Shown here: positions 51,438 through 61,290 of the stretch, piece after piece
Numbering within the stretch: the stretch's first letter is position 1
How the letters are laid out: each line of letters opens with the position of its first letter
NCBI GenBank assembly: GCA_017935365.1
Contig: JAGBHT010000038.1
Span: 32,160-96,159 of the forward strand
Length of the DNA stretch: 64,000 nucleotides
Direction: 5' to 3'
Origin: Ruminiclostridium sp.
Lineage (GTDB): Bacteria > Bacillota > Clostridia > Oscillospirales > Ruminococcaceae
Notes under the pieces: generated by a model
What the model saw: the letters and a program-made list of their open reading frames with translations, nothing else
The model's database searches: none
Told to the model about the DNA's origin: nothing
Made by a program: the position numbers and the translations under genes

Positions 51438-52293
51438 CGAGAACTTCTCCCGTTTCAAGCATTTCCTTTACATAGTTCGGCAGAGCAAAACAGCCCTTGT
51501 GAAGCTCTGTATTATAATATCTCGTCTTAAGTCCGAGTGAGTTCCAGTGATCCGCGTCAAGATCCTTTATCGGATCAAGCCCCTTGCTTGCAAAGCCGAA
51601 CAGCCAGTGACCGCTGGCATACGTCGGGATATGAGCCTGATAAACGGCGCAAACCGGGAACACCGACTTTATACGCTCGTGCGCTCTGCACATAGCCTTT
51701 GCGTCATTCACATAGAACGGGCTTTCGTGCTGATTTACAAGTACGCCCGTGTCGGTAAGCGCATTGTAGCAGTTGCCGTAGAATTCGGGTGTGAAAAGTC
51801 CCTCGCCCGGTCCGAACGGGTCTGTAGAATCGACTATAATAAGGTCGTATTCACCCTGTTTGTGTCTTACAAAACGAAGTCCGTCCGTGAAATGTATATC
51901 AAGTCTGGGATCGTGCATCGAAACGGTCATTTCGGGGAAATACTCCTCGCAGACCTCAACGACCCTTCTGTCTATCTCTACAAGGTCGATATGCTCAATC
52001 GTATCATAACGGCAAAGTTCCCTTACAGTACCGCCGTCGCCTGCGCCTATGACAAGAACATTCTTTATGTCCTTTTTTACCGCCATAGGAACATGGACTA
52101 TCATATCGTGATAGATGAATTCGTCCTTCTGCGTTATCATTACATAGCCGTCAAGCGCAAGCAGTCTGCCGAATTCAAGCGACTGGAACACGTCTATACG
52201 CTGATATTCGCTCTGCTCGCTGTACAGCTGTTTGTCTACTCGTATAGAAAATCTTACGCTGTCGCTGTGGTTTTCCGTGAACCATAAATCCAT
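51424..52293 (-). CDS. speE: Spermidine synthase
   Basis: 289 residues. Transfers the aminopropyl group of decarboxylated SAM to putrescine. Motifs: LALDGYVMITQKDEFIYHDM, VLVIGAGDGGTVRELCRY, VEIDRRVVEVCEEYFP and LIIVDSTDPFGPGEGLFT with the catalytic Asp region. It sits between a speA-like decarboxylase and two CPBP genes. The speD product at 53846 supplies decarboxylated SAM. Confidence 0.95.
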   Translation of the reverse strand: MDLWFTENHSDSVRFSIRVDKQLYSEQSEYQRIDVFQSLEFGRLLALDGYVMITQKDEFIYHDMIVHVPMAVKKDIKNVLVIGAGDGGTVRELCRYDTIEHIDLVEIDRRVVEVCEEYFPEMTVSMHDPRLDIHFTDGLRFVRHKQGEYDLIIVDSTDPFGPGEGLFTPEFYGNCYNALTDTGVLVNQHESPFYVNDAKAMCRAHERIKSVFPVCAVYQAHIPTYASGHWLFGFASKGLDPIKDLDADHWNSLGLKTRYYNTELHKGCFALPNYVKEMLETGEVLDVRR

Positions 52294-52351
52294 ATTATTA
52301 CCGTCCTTTCAGTCTGTAAACGTATAAGTCAATGTGGTACGGCAGACGATT

Positions 52352-53797
52352 TTATTCGTCCAGTATCATAATGTTCTTTATTTCAAGGTCCTGTGTACCC
52401 GTAAGGAAACAGCCCTTATCGCCCGCATACTTTATATATGCAAGAATTTCATCGGTTATCTGTTCGCCGGGCGCAAGTATCGGTATTCCGGGCGGATAGC
52501 ACATTACAAATTCACCGCTTATCTTACCTGAACTCTGCTCGATCGGCACGCTCTTCTTGTTTCCGTAGAATGCGTCCTGAGGCGACAGCTTTACTATGGG
52601 ATTGATATACTCGTGGTCAAGCATACCGGTCTTGTCCTTTGAATAGATACGCTTTATATCGTTCAGCGCGCCGATAAGTCTGTCAAGATACAGCTCCCTG
52701 TCGCCTATCGAAACATAGGCAAGGATATTTCCGATATCGCCGAATTCTATCTGTATTCCGTAGCGGTCACGGAGAATATCGTAAACCTCTATTCCCGCAA
52801 GTCCGATATCTCTTGTGTGTATCGACAGCTTTGTAACGTCGAAGTCATAGAACGCTCCGCCGTCGCACAGCTCCTTTGAGAATGCGTAATAGCCGCCTAT
52901 CTCGTTTATCTCGTCACGCATATACTGCGCATACGACTGTACCTTTGCGAATATCTCCTTGCCATGAAGCGCAAGGTTTCTTCTTGATATATCAAGGCTC
53001 GACATCAGCAGATAACTTCCGCTTGTAGTCTGCATAAGGTTTATTATCTGCCTTACATAACCCTCGTTTACAGTGTCGGCTGTAAGCAGGAAACTGCTCT
53101 GTGTCAGCGATCCGCCACTCTTGTGCATACTTACTGCGGCAAAGTCCGCACCCGCTTTCATTCCTGCAAGCGGCATATTGTCGCCGAAGTAGAAATGCGT
53201 TCCGTGCGCCTCGTCTGCAAGCAGATACATTCCGTGTGCGTGTGCAAGATCCGCAATACGCTTTATATCCGAACATACGCCGTAATAGGTAGGATTGTTT
53301 ACAAATACCGCCTTGGCGTCGGGGTTTTCAAGTATCGCCTTTTCAACGTCCTCTACCGTCATTCCGAGCGGTATACCGAGTTCCTTGTTGACGCCGGGAT
53401 TTACATATACCGGCACCGCACCGCCGAGAATAAGCGCATTTATAGCACTGCGGTGTACGTTACGGGGCATTATTATCTTTTCACCGCGCTTTGCAACGGC
53501 AAGCGCCATAGCCTGTACTGCGGCGGTCGTTCCGTTTACGATGAAGAATGCGTTCTTTGCGCCGAAAGCCTCTGCGGCTATCTGCTCTGCTTCTTTTATG
53601 ACCGAAACGGGGTGACAGAGGTTATCGAGTGGCTTTGATGAGTTCACGTCCACCGTCATACATTCTCTGCCTAAAAATTCCGTCAGTTCGGGGTTGCCCC
53701 TGCCCATCTTATGACCGGGCACGTCAAACGGCACTATTCGCTTTGCCCTGTATTCTTTCAGCGCCTCATATATCGGCGCACGCTCCTGTGAGAGCAT
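52352..53797 (-). CDS. speA: Orn/Lys/Arg decarboxylase, probably arginine decarboxylase
   Basis: 481-residue fold-type I PLP enzyme of the short Bacillus SpeA/Cad type. Motifs: VPFDVPGHKMGRGN, FIVNGTTAAVQAMAL, PRNVHRSAINALIL, LLADEAHGTHF and VSMHKSGGSLTQ with the PLP Lys, plus C-terminal PPGIPILAPGE. The flanking speD and speE favour arginine decarboxylase, giving agmatine, but ornithine or lysine cannot be excluded from sequence. Going from agmatine to putrescine needs enzymes not found here. Confidence 0.88.
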   Translation of the reverse strand: MLSQERAPIYEALKEYRAKRIVPFDVPGHKMGRGNPELTEFLGRECMTVDVNSSKPLDNLCHPVSVIKEAEQIAAEAFGAKNAFFIVNGTTAAVQAMALAVAKRGEKIIMPRNVHRSAINALILGGAVPVYVNPGVNKELGIPLGMTVEDVEKAILENPDAKAVFVNNPTYYGVCSDIKRIADLAHAHGMYLLADEAHGTHFYFGDNMPLAGMKAGADFAAVSMHKSGGSLTQSSFLLTADTVNEGYVRQIINLMQTTSGSYLLMSSLDISRRNLALHGKEIFAKVQSYAQYMRDEINEIGGYYAFSKELCDGGAFYDFDVTKLSIHTRDIGLAGIEVYDILRDRYGIQIEFGDIGNILAYVSIGDRELYLDRLIGALNDIKRIYSKDKTGMLDHEYINPIVKLSPQDAFYGNKKSVPIEQSSGKISGEFVMCYPPGIPILAPGEQITDEILAYIKYAGDKGCFLTGTQDLEIKNIMILDE

Positions 53798-53845
53798 ATC
53801 ATCAGTCCTTTCAGAAAGGAAGTAATGTTGTCGGTTTATTTGTAT

Positions 53846-54691
53846 TTATCCGTAAATATTCATTCCCGAATATATCTCTATCATTTCCCTGCGCAGGTTC
53901 TCCGTAATACGCAGACGCTCCTTCGGCGGAATATCGTATATATCCGTATTGAACAGGTAGTTTTTCAGATCCATCTCACGCACCATAAGCCTTGTGTGGA
54001 ATATGTTCGCCTGATACACATTAATATCCGTTGCATCGTATTTTGTCAGCGTATAATCGTTGATAAAATCCTGAATTGAAGTTATATCGTGATCAAGATA
54101 CAGCTTTCTGCCGCCTACATCACGGGTAAAGCCTCTTACCCTGTAGTCGATCGTTATAATGTCCGAATCGAAACTTCCGATAAGATAATCCAGTGCGTTA
54201 AGCGGAGATATCTCGCCGCAGGTCGAAACGTCAATATCGACCCTGAACGTTGAAATGCTGTTGTTCGGGTGATATTCGGGGTAGGTATGCACCGTAACGT
54301 GCGACTTGTCAAGATGTGCCACCACCGTTTCGGGCGCTGTTGCCGCACCGCGCTGAGGGTGGAGCGGTTTTCCGTCCACCATTCCCCTGTTGCACGACTT
54401 GTCTATTTCCATACTGTCGGTAGCCTTTTCGCTTATCAGCAGTGTTACGCTGGCGCCCTGCGGATCGTAATCCTGCTTTGATATGTTGAGCACATTGGCA
54501 CCGATTATATCTGTAACGTCGCACAGTATGCCCGTCAGTCGCTCGGAGTTATACTGTTCGTCGATATAGTCTATATATTCTTTCTGTTCTCTTGCTCCCT
54601 TGGCATAACAGACATCATAAATGTTGAAGCTGAGGGTCTTTGTGAGGTTGTTGAAACCGTAAAGTTTAAGCTTTTTTTCCAACAGATACAC
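53846..54691 (-). CDS. speD: S-adenosylmethionine decarboxylase proenzyme
   Basis: 281 residues, E. coli-like class rather than the short 130-residue type. The self-cleavage and pyruvoyl-forming region is [34 protein letters not shown] and [14 protein letters not shown] are conserved. First gene of the polyamine operon. The start is GTG 54691 or TTG 54682; spacing to AAAGG favours neither clearly. Confidence 0.93.
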   Translation of the reverse strand: MYLLEKKLKLYGFNNLTKTLSFNIYDVCYAKGAREQKEYIDYIDEQYNSERLTGILCDVTDIIGANVLNISKQDYDPQGASVTLLISEKATDSMEIDKSCNRGMVDGKPLHPQRGAATAPETVVAHLDKSHVTVHTYPEYHPNNSISTFRVDIDVSTCGEISPLNALDYLIGSFDSDIITIDYRVRGFTRDVGGRKLYLDHDITSIQDFINDYTLTKYDATDINVYQANIFHTRLMVREMDLKNYLFNTDIYDIPPKERLRITENLRREMIEIYSGMNIYG

Positions 54692-54733
54692 AACCTTTCA
54701 AATAAGTATCTGCATATAAACGCAGCTATTATA

Positions 54734-54762
54734 ATAATATAGTAAAACTGCCCTCTTGTCAA
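54734..54762 (-). promoter_or_regulatory. Sigma-A promoter of the polyamine operon
   Basis: Leftward TTGACA (54757-54762), 17 bp, TATTAT (54734-54739), 43 bp before the speD start. Confidence 0.75.
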
Positions 54763-54780
54763 TAAAAACTTGTGTAAAGA

Positions 54781-54812
54781 AAACCGCCGACAGCTTTCTC
54801 AGCTTCGGCGGT
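54781..54812 (-). terminator. Terminator of the antiporter gene
   Basis: AACCGCCGA with TCGGCGGTT and an inner AGCT helix, 28 bp past the antiporter stop. Confidence 0.75.
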
Positions 54813-54839
54813 TATGAATATTATTCGTTTTTATTAAGG

Positions 54840-56111
54840 TTATACGTTATCCTGACCGGGAACATATTCAAGGCTGTCGTCCGAAGCTGTAACTTCAGCG
54901 GTTTCTTTAGTCTTTATTTCTCCCGTTGTATCATTCTTATCCTTGAATACAAACTTCAGCAGGATAGGCGTTACTACAGTTGTGATAACGACCATGATTA
55001 CTATAGGACCGAACAGGTTGCTGCTCATAAGTCCCATGTTAAGGCCCTTATCGGCAACTATCAGCGCAACCTCTCCACGAGAAATCATTCCGACACCGAT
55101 CTGCAATGCTTCTTTATTTGTATATCTGCATATCTTTGCACCGAGGCCGCAACCGACAACCTTTGACAGTATAGCGACTACCAGCAGTACAACAGCAAAT
55201 ATGATGATCGTGAAATTCATATTTGTAAGCTCTACTTTAAGACCTATACTTGCAAAGAAGATAGGCGATAACAGCAGATATGACATTGTGTCAAATCTGT
55301 GCGCAATGTACTTTGTCTTTGATGTACTTGAAATTACAAGACCTGCAACGAACGAACCTGTGATGTCGGCAACTCCGAAGAATTCTTCTGCAACATATGC
55401 AAAGATAAGGCAGAGCGCAAAACTTACGATAACGTAACGGCGCTGATTTTCTTCCGTTCTCTGCGTCCACTTGTTGAATACGAAGTGGAAGAATACACCG
55501 AACAGTAAAGCGAATGCAAAGAAGCCAAGTATCTTAAGTATTACTATACCGATGTTGCCTGATTCGGGATCTGCAAGAGATGTAATTACCGTCAGTGCAA
55601 TGATACCGAGTACATCGTCTATAAGAGCCGCACCGAGTATTGCGTTACCCGCTCTTGTGTTGAGCTTTCCGAGTTCTTTAAGCGTTTCGACAGTGATACT
55701 TACCGATGTTGCGGTAAGGATAACACCTACGAAAACATCCTGCAGGAATGTCGATGTCGAAAGAGTGGGGTCTGCCGTGCCGAAGCAGAAAGCAGTGAGC
55801 GCACCGCCGACCAGCGGTACTATAACACCGATAAGCGCTATTATCGTACTTGCAAGTCCGCACTTCTTCATCTCGCGGATATCCGTTTCAAGACCTGCGG
55901 CAAACATAAGTACGATAACGCCTATCTCTGACAGGTTGCTCAGTATGGGAGCGTTGTCAAGAGATACAAGGTTAAGACATACAGGTCCTAAAATGATACC
56001 TGCAACTAGTGCACCGACTACCTGAGGTAATTTTATTACCTTTGACAGCAGTCCGAAAGCCTTTGTGAAAATGAGGATTATCGCTATATAAAGCAGATAT
56101 GTATAATCCAT
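54840..56111 (-). CDS. CPA2-family cation/proton antiporter
   Basis: 423 residues, about twelve helices, no C-terminal TrkA domain. Typical segments: LPQVVGALVAGIILGP, AAGLETDIREMKK, ALIDDVLGIIALTVI (the double-Asp-like ion site in helix 5), FVAGLVIS and GMISRGEVALIVAD. It probably exchanges Na+ or K+ for protons. Monocistronic. The acidic tail ends DDSLEYVPGQDNV. Confidence 0.9.
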   Translation of the reverse strand: MDYTYLLYIAIILIFTKAFGLLSKVIKLPQVVGALVAGIILGPVCLNLVSLDNAPILSNLSEIGVIVLMFAAGLETDIREMKKCGLASTIIALIGVIVPLVGGALTAFCFGTADPTLSTSTFLQDVFVGVILTATSVSITVETLKELGKLNTRAGNAILGAALIDDVLGIIALTVITSLADPESGNIGIVILKILGFFAFALLFGVFFHFVFNKWTQRTEENQRRYVIVSFALCLIFAYVAEEFFGVADITGSFVAGLVISSTSKTKYIAHRFDTMSYLLLSPIFFASIGLKVELTNMNFTIIIFAVVLLVVAILSKVVGCGLGAKICRYTNKEALQIGVGMISRGEVALIVADKGLNMGLMSSNLFGPIVIMVVITTVVTPILLKFVFKDKNDTTGEIKTKETAEVTASDDSLEYVPGQDNV

Positions 56112-56159
56112 AATTCATCTTCCTTTCCGTTTGTTTTGTTCTACTTTTCTTTTCACCAC

Positions 56160-56193
56160 AAAGGCTATATCGTGTATTTACGATATAGCCTTT
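56160..56193. terminator. Hairpin upstream of the antiporter gene
   Basis: AAAGGCTATATCGT with ACGATATAGCCTTT, a 14-bp perfect stem around six bases. Confidence 0.65.
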
Positions 56194-56443
56194 GTTTTAT
56201 CTGTATGCCCGTATTATAACACCTATTTAGAATATGTCAATCAGACCGTGGGCGTCCGGCGAAATTTTTTGCTAAAATCTATGAATTAACCAAACAGAAA
56301 TGTTTTAAGTGGAGAATTTTCTCGACAAATTTCTATGAATTTTCCGAATGACTTGTCATTCATTTCGGTGATACTGTTTTTTGTAAAGCTGACGCAAAAA
56401 GTATATCATCTTGTCACTTATATTCCTGTAAAACCGCATAAAT

Positions 56444-56481
56444 AAAAGCGTTACGGGATTTTGCATTTCCGTAGCGCTTTT
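56444..56481 (-). terminator. Terminator of ispDF
   Basis: AAAAGCGTTACGG pairs with CCGTAGCGCTTTT (one G-T pair), 47 bp past the ispDF stop. The rest of 56194-56443 is AT-rich with nothing identified. Confidence 0.75.
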
Positions 56482-56527
56482 TACGCCTATGAAATTTTCA
56501 CAAATATTTATTCAACACCCGAACATT

Positions 56528-57688
56528 TCAGCCGATCTTTTCGACCATACAGACAGCGTGAGCCGCTATGCCGGCGCCTGCTATGCCAAGCCCTTCTTCG
56601 GTTGTCGCCTTGACATTTATATCATCTGTTTCAAGTCCGAGAGCCGCCGCTATACTTTCACGCATATCGGGAATGAACTTTGCAAGTTTCGGCTTTTCCG
56701 CAATTATAGTTATATCCGCATTTGTAACGTGTGAATTTTTTTCATCAAGCAGTTTTCTGACGTGTTCAAGAAGCCGCATACTGCTGATACCCTTGTACCT
56801 GTCGTCACTGTCGGGAAAATGCTTTCCGATATCTCCCAGAGCCACAGCGCCGAGCATAGCGTCCATAAGTGCGTGTACCGCAACATCTGCGTCACTGTGC
56901 CCCAGAAGTCCTATATTATCCTTATTCGGCACTTCCACACCGCAAAGTATCAGCTTTCTGCCCTCAACAAGCCTGTGCACGTCATACCCGTGACCTACGC
57001 GGAGTTTCGGAGCGCCTGATTTTCCGATTATGCTTTCAGCCATAGCTATATCCTCTTTTGTCGTAAGCTTTATATTGTCGTAACTTCCCTCAACGATAAA
57101 CGGCTTTATCCCATACAGTTCCATAACGGATGCGTCGTCCGTTATTCGCGGGTCATTCACATCGAGCTTTTCCGCCGCCGCGATATAGTCAGCCTTTCTT
57201 GCCGCCTGCGGCGTCTGTGCAAGCCACAATGTACTTCTGTCCGGAGTAGCCGTGACAACGCCGTCACCGCATACCTTCACCGTGTCTTTTGCTCTTACCG
57301 CAACCAGTGCCGCACCGTGTTTATATGCCGACTGTGCAACATCGTCTGCAAGTTCTGCCGTTAAAAACGGTCTTGCTCCGTCGTGTATCGACACTACATC
57401 GCACTTGTCCGAGGTCATTTTCACGGCTTTCAGCGCCGACTCAAAACGTGTCGCTCCGCCCGTGATGACCTTTATCGGCTTATCGGTATGCACATTTTCG
57501 CTTATAAGCTCTCTTATCTTAGCAATATTATCCTCGCTTGCCGCTATTATTATTTCATCGGCATGGCTTTCGATAAACCGTTCTAAGCTGTACAGTATGA
57601 CCGCCTTGCCGTGAAGCTCAGCCGTCATCTTGTCAAAGCCCATTCTCCTGCCACTTCCTGCGGCAAGGATAACCGCACTTGTAAACAT
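56528..57688 (-). CDS. ispDF: Fused IspD-IspF (MEP isoprenoid pathway)
   Basis: 386-residue fusion. Residues 1-225 are IspD (CTP:methylerythritol cytidylyltransferase): AVILAAGSGRRMGFDK, VSIHDGARPFL and TDDASVMELYG. Residues about 230-386 are IspF (MECDP synthase): RVGHGYDVHRLVEGR, LLGHSDADVAVHALMDA, DIGKHFPDSD and KATTEEGLGIAGAG. Steps 3 and 5 of the pathway are therefore on one chain, as in several other bacteria. 15 bp after pheA on the same strand. Confidence 0.96.
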   Translation of the reverse strand: MFTSAVILAAGSGRRMGFDKMTAELHGKAVILYSLERFIESHADEIIIAASEDNIAKIRELISENVHTDKPIKVITGGATRFESALKAVKMTSDKCDVVSIHDGARPFLTAELADDVAQSAYKHGAALVAVRAKDTVKVCGDGVVTATPDRSTLWLAQTPQAARKADYIAAAEKLDVNDPRITDDASVMELYGIKPFIVEGSYDNIKLTTKEDIAMAESIIGKSGAPKLRVGHGYDVHRLVEGRKLILCGVEVPNKDNIGLLGHSDADVAVHALMDAMLGAVALGDIGKHFPDSDDRYKGISSMRLLEHVRKLLDEKNSHVTNADITIIAEKPKLAKFIPDMRESIAAALGLETDDINVKATTEEGLGIAGAGIAAHAVCMVEKIG

Positions 57689-57703
57689 AACGCTCCTTTA
57701 TGA

Positions 57704-58828
57704 TCAGTCGAAATGCTTATAGTTTCCGAGGAACTTGAAGTACTTCATCTCTTCCTCAAGTATCGTCATAAGCCTTACTACCTCGGGGTCAAGCGCATTG
57801 CCCTCAAAGTCGAGATAAAATACAACGTCAAATGTTTCTCTCTTTATATCCTGCTTTGCCTGCGGAACGGGCGCACTCTCTATCTTTGTGATATTCAGTC
57901 CGTACAGTGCAAACCGGATAAGCATTCTGTACAGCGAGCCCGTTGTATGCGGAAGCGACATACATATCGAGATTATATCCGCGTCCGGCGTTACCTCAGG
58001 GCGCTTTGATATACAGATAAAGCGGGTGGTGTTGTCGGGGTTGTCCGCAATGTCACGCTTTACCGTTTCCAGTCCGTAAAGCTCGGCGCATCTCTCGGAG
58101 CATATTGCAGCTATAGTGTTATCGTCACTGTTTGCTACCATTTCTGCGGCAAGCGCCGTATTTGTATAAGGTACCTGTCTTGCCGGATAATCTTTCAAAA
58201 ATCCGAAACACTGCTTGAGCGCCTGTTCGTGTGAGTATACAGTCTTTATATCCGCACCGGGTTTTGCCGCAAGGCAATGATTTATCTTTATCTGTGTACG
58301 CTTGCAGATATAGAAGTTGTACTTTGCAAGCAGGTCGTATGTCTGTCTTATATCGCCTGCCGTGCTATTTTCGATCGGCAGAACACCGTAATCCGCACTT
58401 CCGTTCTCCACTGCTTCAAACACGTCCGAAAAATCGGGATAGAAGTTGATCTGAGAATCGGGGAACAGCTTTACCGACGCTTCTTCGGTATTACTTCCCT
58501 TTGTACCGGGGCAGGCGACCTTCACCGCACCTGTCTTGGGACTTGCAAACTCAGGTGTCGGTGCGTCTGCAAGTATTCTCTGCTGTAAGCACTTTGATAT
58601 ATCCATTATACAGGTGAAAAGCTGTCCTGCACCCTCCGCTATATCATCGGGCGATTCGCTCTTTATACGCTCAAGTATCTCCTGCTCACGCTTTCCCTGG
58701 AACACCTGCATATTGTTTTCTTTCTTATACTTTGCCACTCCCACGCACAGATCCATACGCTTCAAAAACAATCTCAGTATTTCGTCATCTGTCGCGTCTA
58801 TCTCTTTTCTTATCTCTTTGAGATCCAT
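57704..58828 (-). CDS. pheA: Chorismate mutase / prephenate dehydratase
   Basis: 374 residues from ATG 58828 (CGGAGAG upstream). Residues 1-85 are an AroQ chorismate mutase (MDLKEIRKEIDATDDEILRL). About 110-285 is prephenate dehydratase (YGVLPIENSTAGDI; NTTRFICISKRP carries the TRF motif). About 295-374 is an ACT domain with LPHTTGSLYRML and ESAPVP, the Phe-binding region. It makes phenylpyruvate from chorismate with feedback by phenylalanine. In an operon with ispDF. Confidence 0.95.
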   Translation of the reverse strand: MDLKEIRKEIDATDDEILRLFLKRMDLCVGVAKYKKENNMQVFQGKREQEILERIKSESPDDIAEGAGQLFTCIMDISKCLQQRILADAPTPEFASPKTGAVKVACPGTKGSNTEEASVKLFPDSQINFYPDFSDVFEAVENGSADYGVLPIENSTAGDIRQTYDLLAKYNFYICKRTQIKINHCLAAKPGADIKTVYSHEQALKQCFGFLKDYPARQVPYTNTALAAEMVANSDDNTIAAICSERCAELYGLETVKRDIADNPDNTTRFICISKRPEVTPDADIISICMSLPHTTGSLYRMLIRFALYGLNITKIESAPVPQAKQDIKRETFDVVFYLDFEGNALDPEVVRLMTILEEEMKYFKFLGNYKHFD

Positions 58829-58924
58829 TTTTACTCTCCGTTTCTTTATTTCGGTATTTTTTCCGTCATACAGCAATTGCCGCAGAGCTTTTAAAAGTCC
58901 TGCGACAATGCGTGATCTTAAATT

Positions 58925-60670
58925 TTAGTCTGCCTTGGACTCAGCCGCAGAAGATGAAGACGAGCTGTCGGATCCTGCCTTGGCATAATATACAGTCACC
59001 TTTTCGGAATTTTCAACGTCGACCTTTTCGCCGACCTTCTTACTGCACTTGACTACATATCCTGCCTTGACGCCGTTAGTATCGCTTGTTTCCTTCTTTT
59101 CAAACTTCACGTTTCTCTGTGACAGTATAGCGGTGTACTCGTCTACCTTAAGTCCCGTATAATCGGGGAGCGCTATGGACGACGGGCCCTTGCTGACTAC
59201 AAGCTTTATCTCCGTGCCTGCCTTGATCTCTGTATCCGGCTCAATGCTCTGGCTTATTACTATGCCGTTCGCAACCGTATCGTCAAACTTGTATTCGGCG
59301 TTTATCTTGACAAAATTATATGTATCCTGTATAGATGTGAACAGCGCACCTGTAAATGTCGGGCAGCCGTACACGATCTCCGGTGCGTTATCCAAAGACA
59401 CTGTCGTTGAAGCGGCAGTTGTTTCGGCAACGCTTGTAGAAGCTGTGCTTTCGGGTGCGGAATAATAATTCGGGTCGTATGACGTACCTGAATTGTTGTC
59501 GGTCATCGCAAGCACCGCAATAGCGATACCGAATCCGATTATTATAACGCCGCATGCGATTATGGTCGCAATTATAGCAACTTTGTTGTTCTGCTTTTTC
59601 TTCTTGCCCTTTGCGTTCTTCTGCGCAGGCGCTTTTTCCGGCTCTTCCGTAACCTCAACGCGCTTTATACGCTGAACAGGGCGTACCGGCTCCTGCTCTG
59701 CCGTATTGAACTTAGGCTGTTCAAACAGCTTTACAACGAGTTCTGTAATAGTCTGTATACGGTTTGAAGTATTGAGTTTCAGACCGTTCATTATAACCTT
59801 TGAAACGTGGCTCGGCACATTTCTGTTTATAACCATAGGCTCGGGGCAATTATCGTTACCCAGTCTTGAGATCGATTCTGTCGGCGCACAGCCTGTCAGC
59901 ACCCTGTACAGTGTAGCGGATATTCCGTATACGTCTGTCCATGTGCCCTGCCACTCGGCTGACGAATACTGTTCGGGAGCGGAATATCCCGGGTACATCT
60001 CGCAGGCGATCTCCGTGCCTGTGGTTCTTCCTGCGCTTATCTGGAAATCGATAAGCTTAAGTTCGTTCTTCTCCGTTACAAGTATAGTCTGCGGACTTAT
60101 TCCGCGGTGGATTATACCTGCCGAATGCACAAGGCTGAGCGTGGTCAGTATCGGAGGGAAAAGCTCCTTCACCCTGTCCCAGGTAAGCTCACCCGAGCAG
60201 TTGGCAAGATAACTTTTAAGCGGAATGCCGTTTATGTACTCGAATATTACATACGCCGTATTGTTCTGCGGGAAAATATCAAGCACTGTCTGTATGTGCG
60301 TCATGGAACGTGCCTTGAGCAACGCCTTGTTCAGCTCCACGAACTCAGACATATACGTCTTGTAAAGCGGAAGCTGGTTAGGGTCAACCACTATCTGCGG
60401 ATCGCCCTTCTTGCGTGAGCAAAGTGTATCCGGCATATACTCCTTGATCGTGACCTTTGTACCCGTTACCTTGTCAAAACCAATATATGTAGCGCCCTCG
60501 CCGTTGTAGCTGAGAAGCTTTCCTGCGATATAGCGGTCGTTGAGCACCGTTCCCGGTGCAAGATATGACGGCAGATAAGGCGCGTCATTGCTGTAACCGC
60601 ACTTTTCGCACGGTCCATCACTCTCTTTCTCGTTCATACAACCTAAGCACAGTCTGTTTATCTCTGTCAT
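58925..60670 (-). CDS. PASTA-domain protein kinase homologue, probable pseudokinase
   Basis: 581 residues. N-terminal zinc ribbon (Cys8-x2-Cys11 and Cys21-x2-Cys24). Kinase-like domain at about residues 46-318: Lys76 in TIKEYMP is kept, but the HRD motif is H188-R189-G190 and DFG reads D208-F209-Q210, and the catalytic-loop Lys and Asn are also lost (HRGISPQTI). APE is present at 231-233. Membrane helix 363-389, then two PASTA-type domains to about residue 565 and a Ser-rich tail. Probably senses peptidoglycan fragments and signals without, or with very weak, phosphotransfer. Confidence 0.88.
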   Translation of the reverse strand: MTEINRLCLGCMNEKESDGPCEKCGYSNDAPYLPSYLAPGTVLNDRYIAGKLLSYNGEGATYIGFDKVTGTKVTIKEYMPDTLCSRKKGDPQIVVDPNQLPLYKTYMSEFVELNKALLKARSMTHIQTVLDIFPQNNTAYVIFEYINGIPLKSYLANCSGELTWDRVKELFPPILTTLSLVHSAGIIHRGISPQTILVTEKNELKLIDFQISAGRTTGTEIACEMYPGYSAPEQYSSAEWQGTWTDVYGISATLYRVLTGCAPTESISRLGNDNCPEPMVINRNVPSHVSKVIMNGLKLNTSNRIQTITELVVKLFEQPKFNTAEQEPVRPVQRIKRVEVTEEPEKAPAQKNAKGKKKKQNNKVAIIATIIACGVIIIGFGIAIAVLAMTDNNSGTSYDPNYYSAPESTASTSVAETTAASTTVSLDNAPEIVYGCPTFTGALFTSIQDTYNFVKINAEYKFDDTVANGIVISQSIEPDTEIKAGTEIKLVVSKGPSSIALPDYTGLKVDEYTAILSQRNVKFEKKETSDTNGVKAGYVVKCSKKVGEKVDVENSEKVTVYYAKAGSDSSSSSSAAESKAD

Positions 60671-60893
60671 TCAGACGTTCCTTTCAAAAGAGGATCTTCT
60701 CCTCGCAAAGTTTTATGTATAACCGCCGTCTTCCGGCGATAATTATCTATAATTCAGCTACTATATAATAACTTAAAAACCGCTCGATGTCAACGGTTTC
60801 GGGCGATTTGTAATAATATTGTAACTTTTTTAAAAAAATCGGTGTTAATTTAAATAATATTGGTATTTCTTTCTATAAAATATTTTGTGGAAG

Positions 60894-60922
60894 TTGACAA
60901 AGCACAGCCACAGAGGTATACT
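60894..60922 (+). promoter_or_regulatory. Promoter of the 60955 small gene
   Basis: TTGACA (60894-60899), 17 bp, TATACT (60917-60922), 32 bp before the start. Confidence 0.75.
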
Positions 60923-60954
60923 TTAATAAAAAATTCTGCTTATAAGGTGATATT

Positions 60955-61272
60955 ATGTTCGGTAAAAACAAGCATCCAAAAGATACAATGACTGTAAAGG
61001 ATATGACACGGCTCGACAAACGACCGCTGAAATACGTTACCATGCGCGACCCCGATACATATAAGGAGATACGTCTGGGCGAAAACGGCGCGGTGAACAT
61101 TATGGACGGCGATTTTGTGCTTGTCTGCCTCGGCAATGATGTAATGCGCTGTGACCTGTCGGAGGTGCGTGTAGGCGAGCTTATGAACCTGTCGGGTATA
61201 ACCGTAAAAGGTATCGATAAAGGAACGGGCAAGGAAATGTCGGTTATCGCTTATTTTGCGGATAAATTCTGA
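60955..61272 (+). CDS. Conserved-looking small protein of unknown function
   Basis: 105 residues, soluble, no signal peptide. It reads as a small beta-rich domain: YVTMRDPDTYKEIRLGENG, VNIMDGDFVLVCLGNDVMRC, LNLSGITVKGID-like segments and a final SVIAYFADKF. I do not recognise the family. It has a good promoter and an 18-bp gap to the GNAT gene, so both form one unit. Confidence 0.65.
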   Translation: MFGKNKHPKDTMTVKDMTRLDKRPLKYVTMRDPDTYKEIRLGENGAVNIMDGDFVLVCLGNDVMRCDLSEVRVGELMNLSGITVKGIDKGTGKEMSVIAYFADKF

Positions 61273-61290
61273 CTTTCCAAGGAGAACGAC

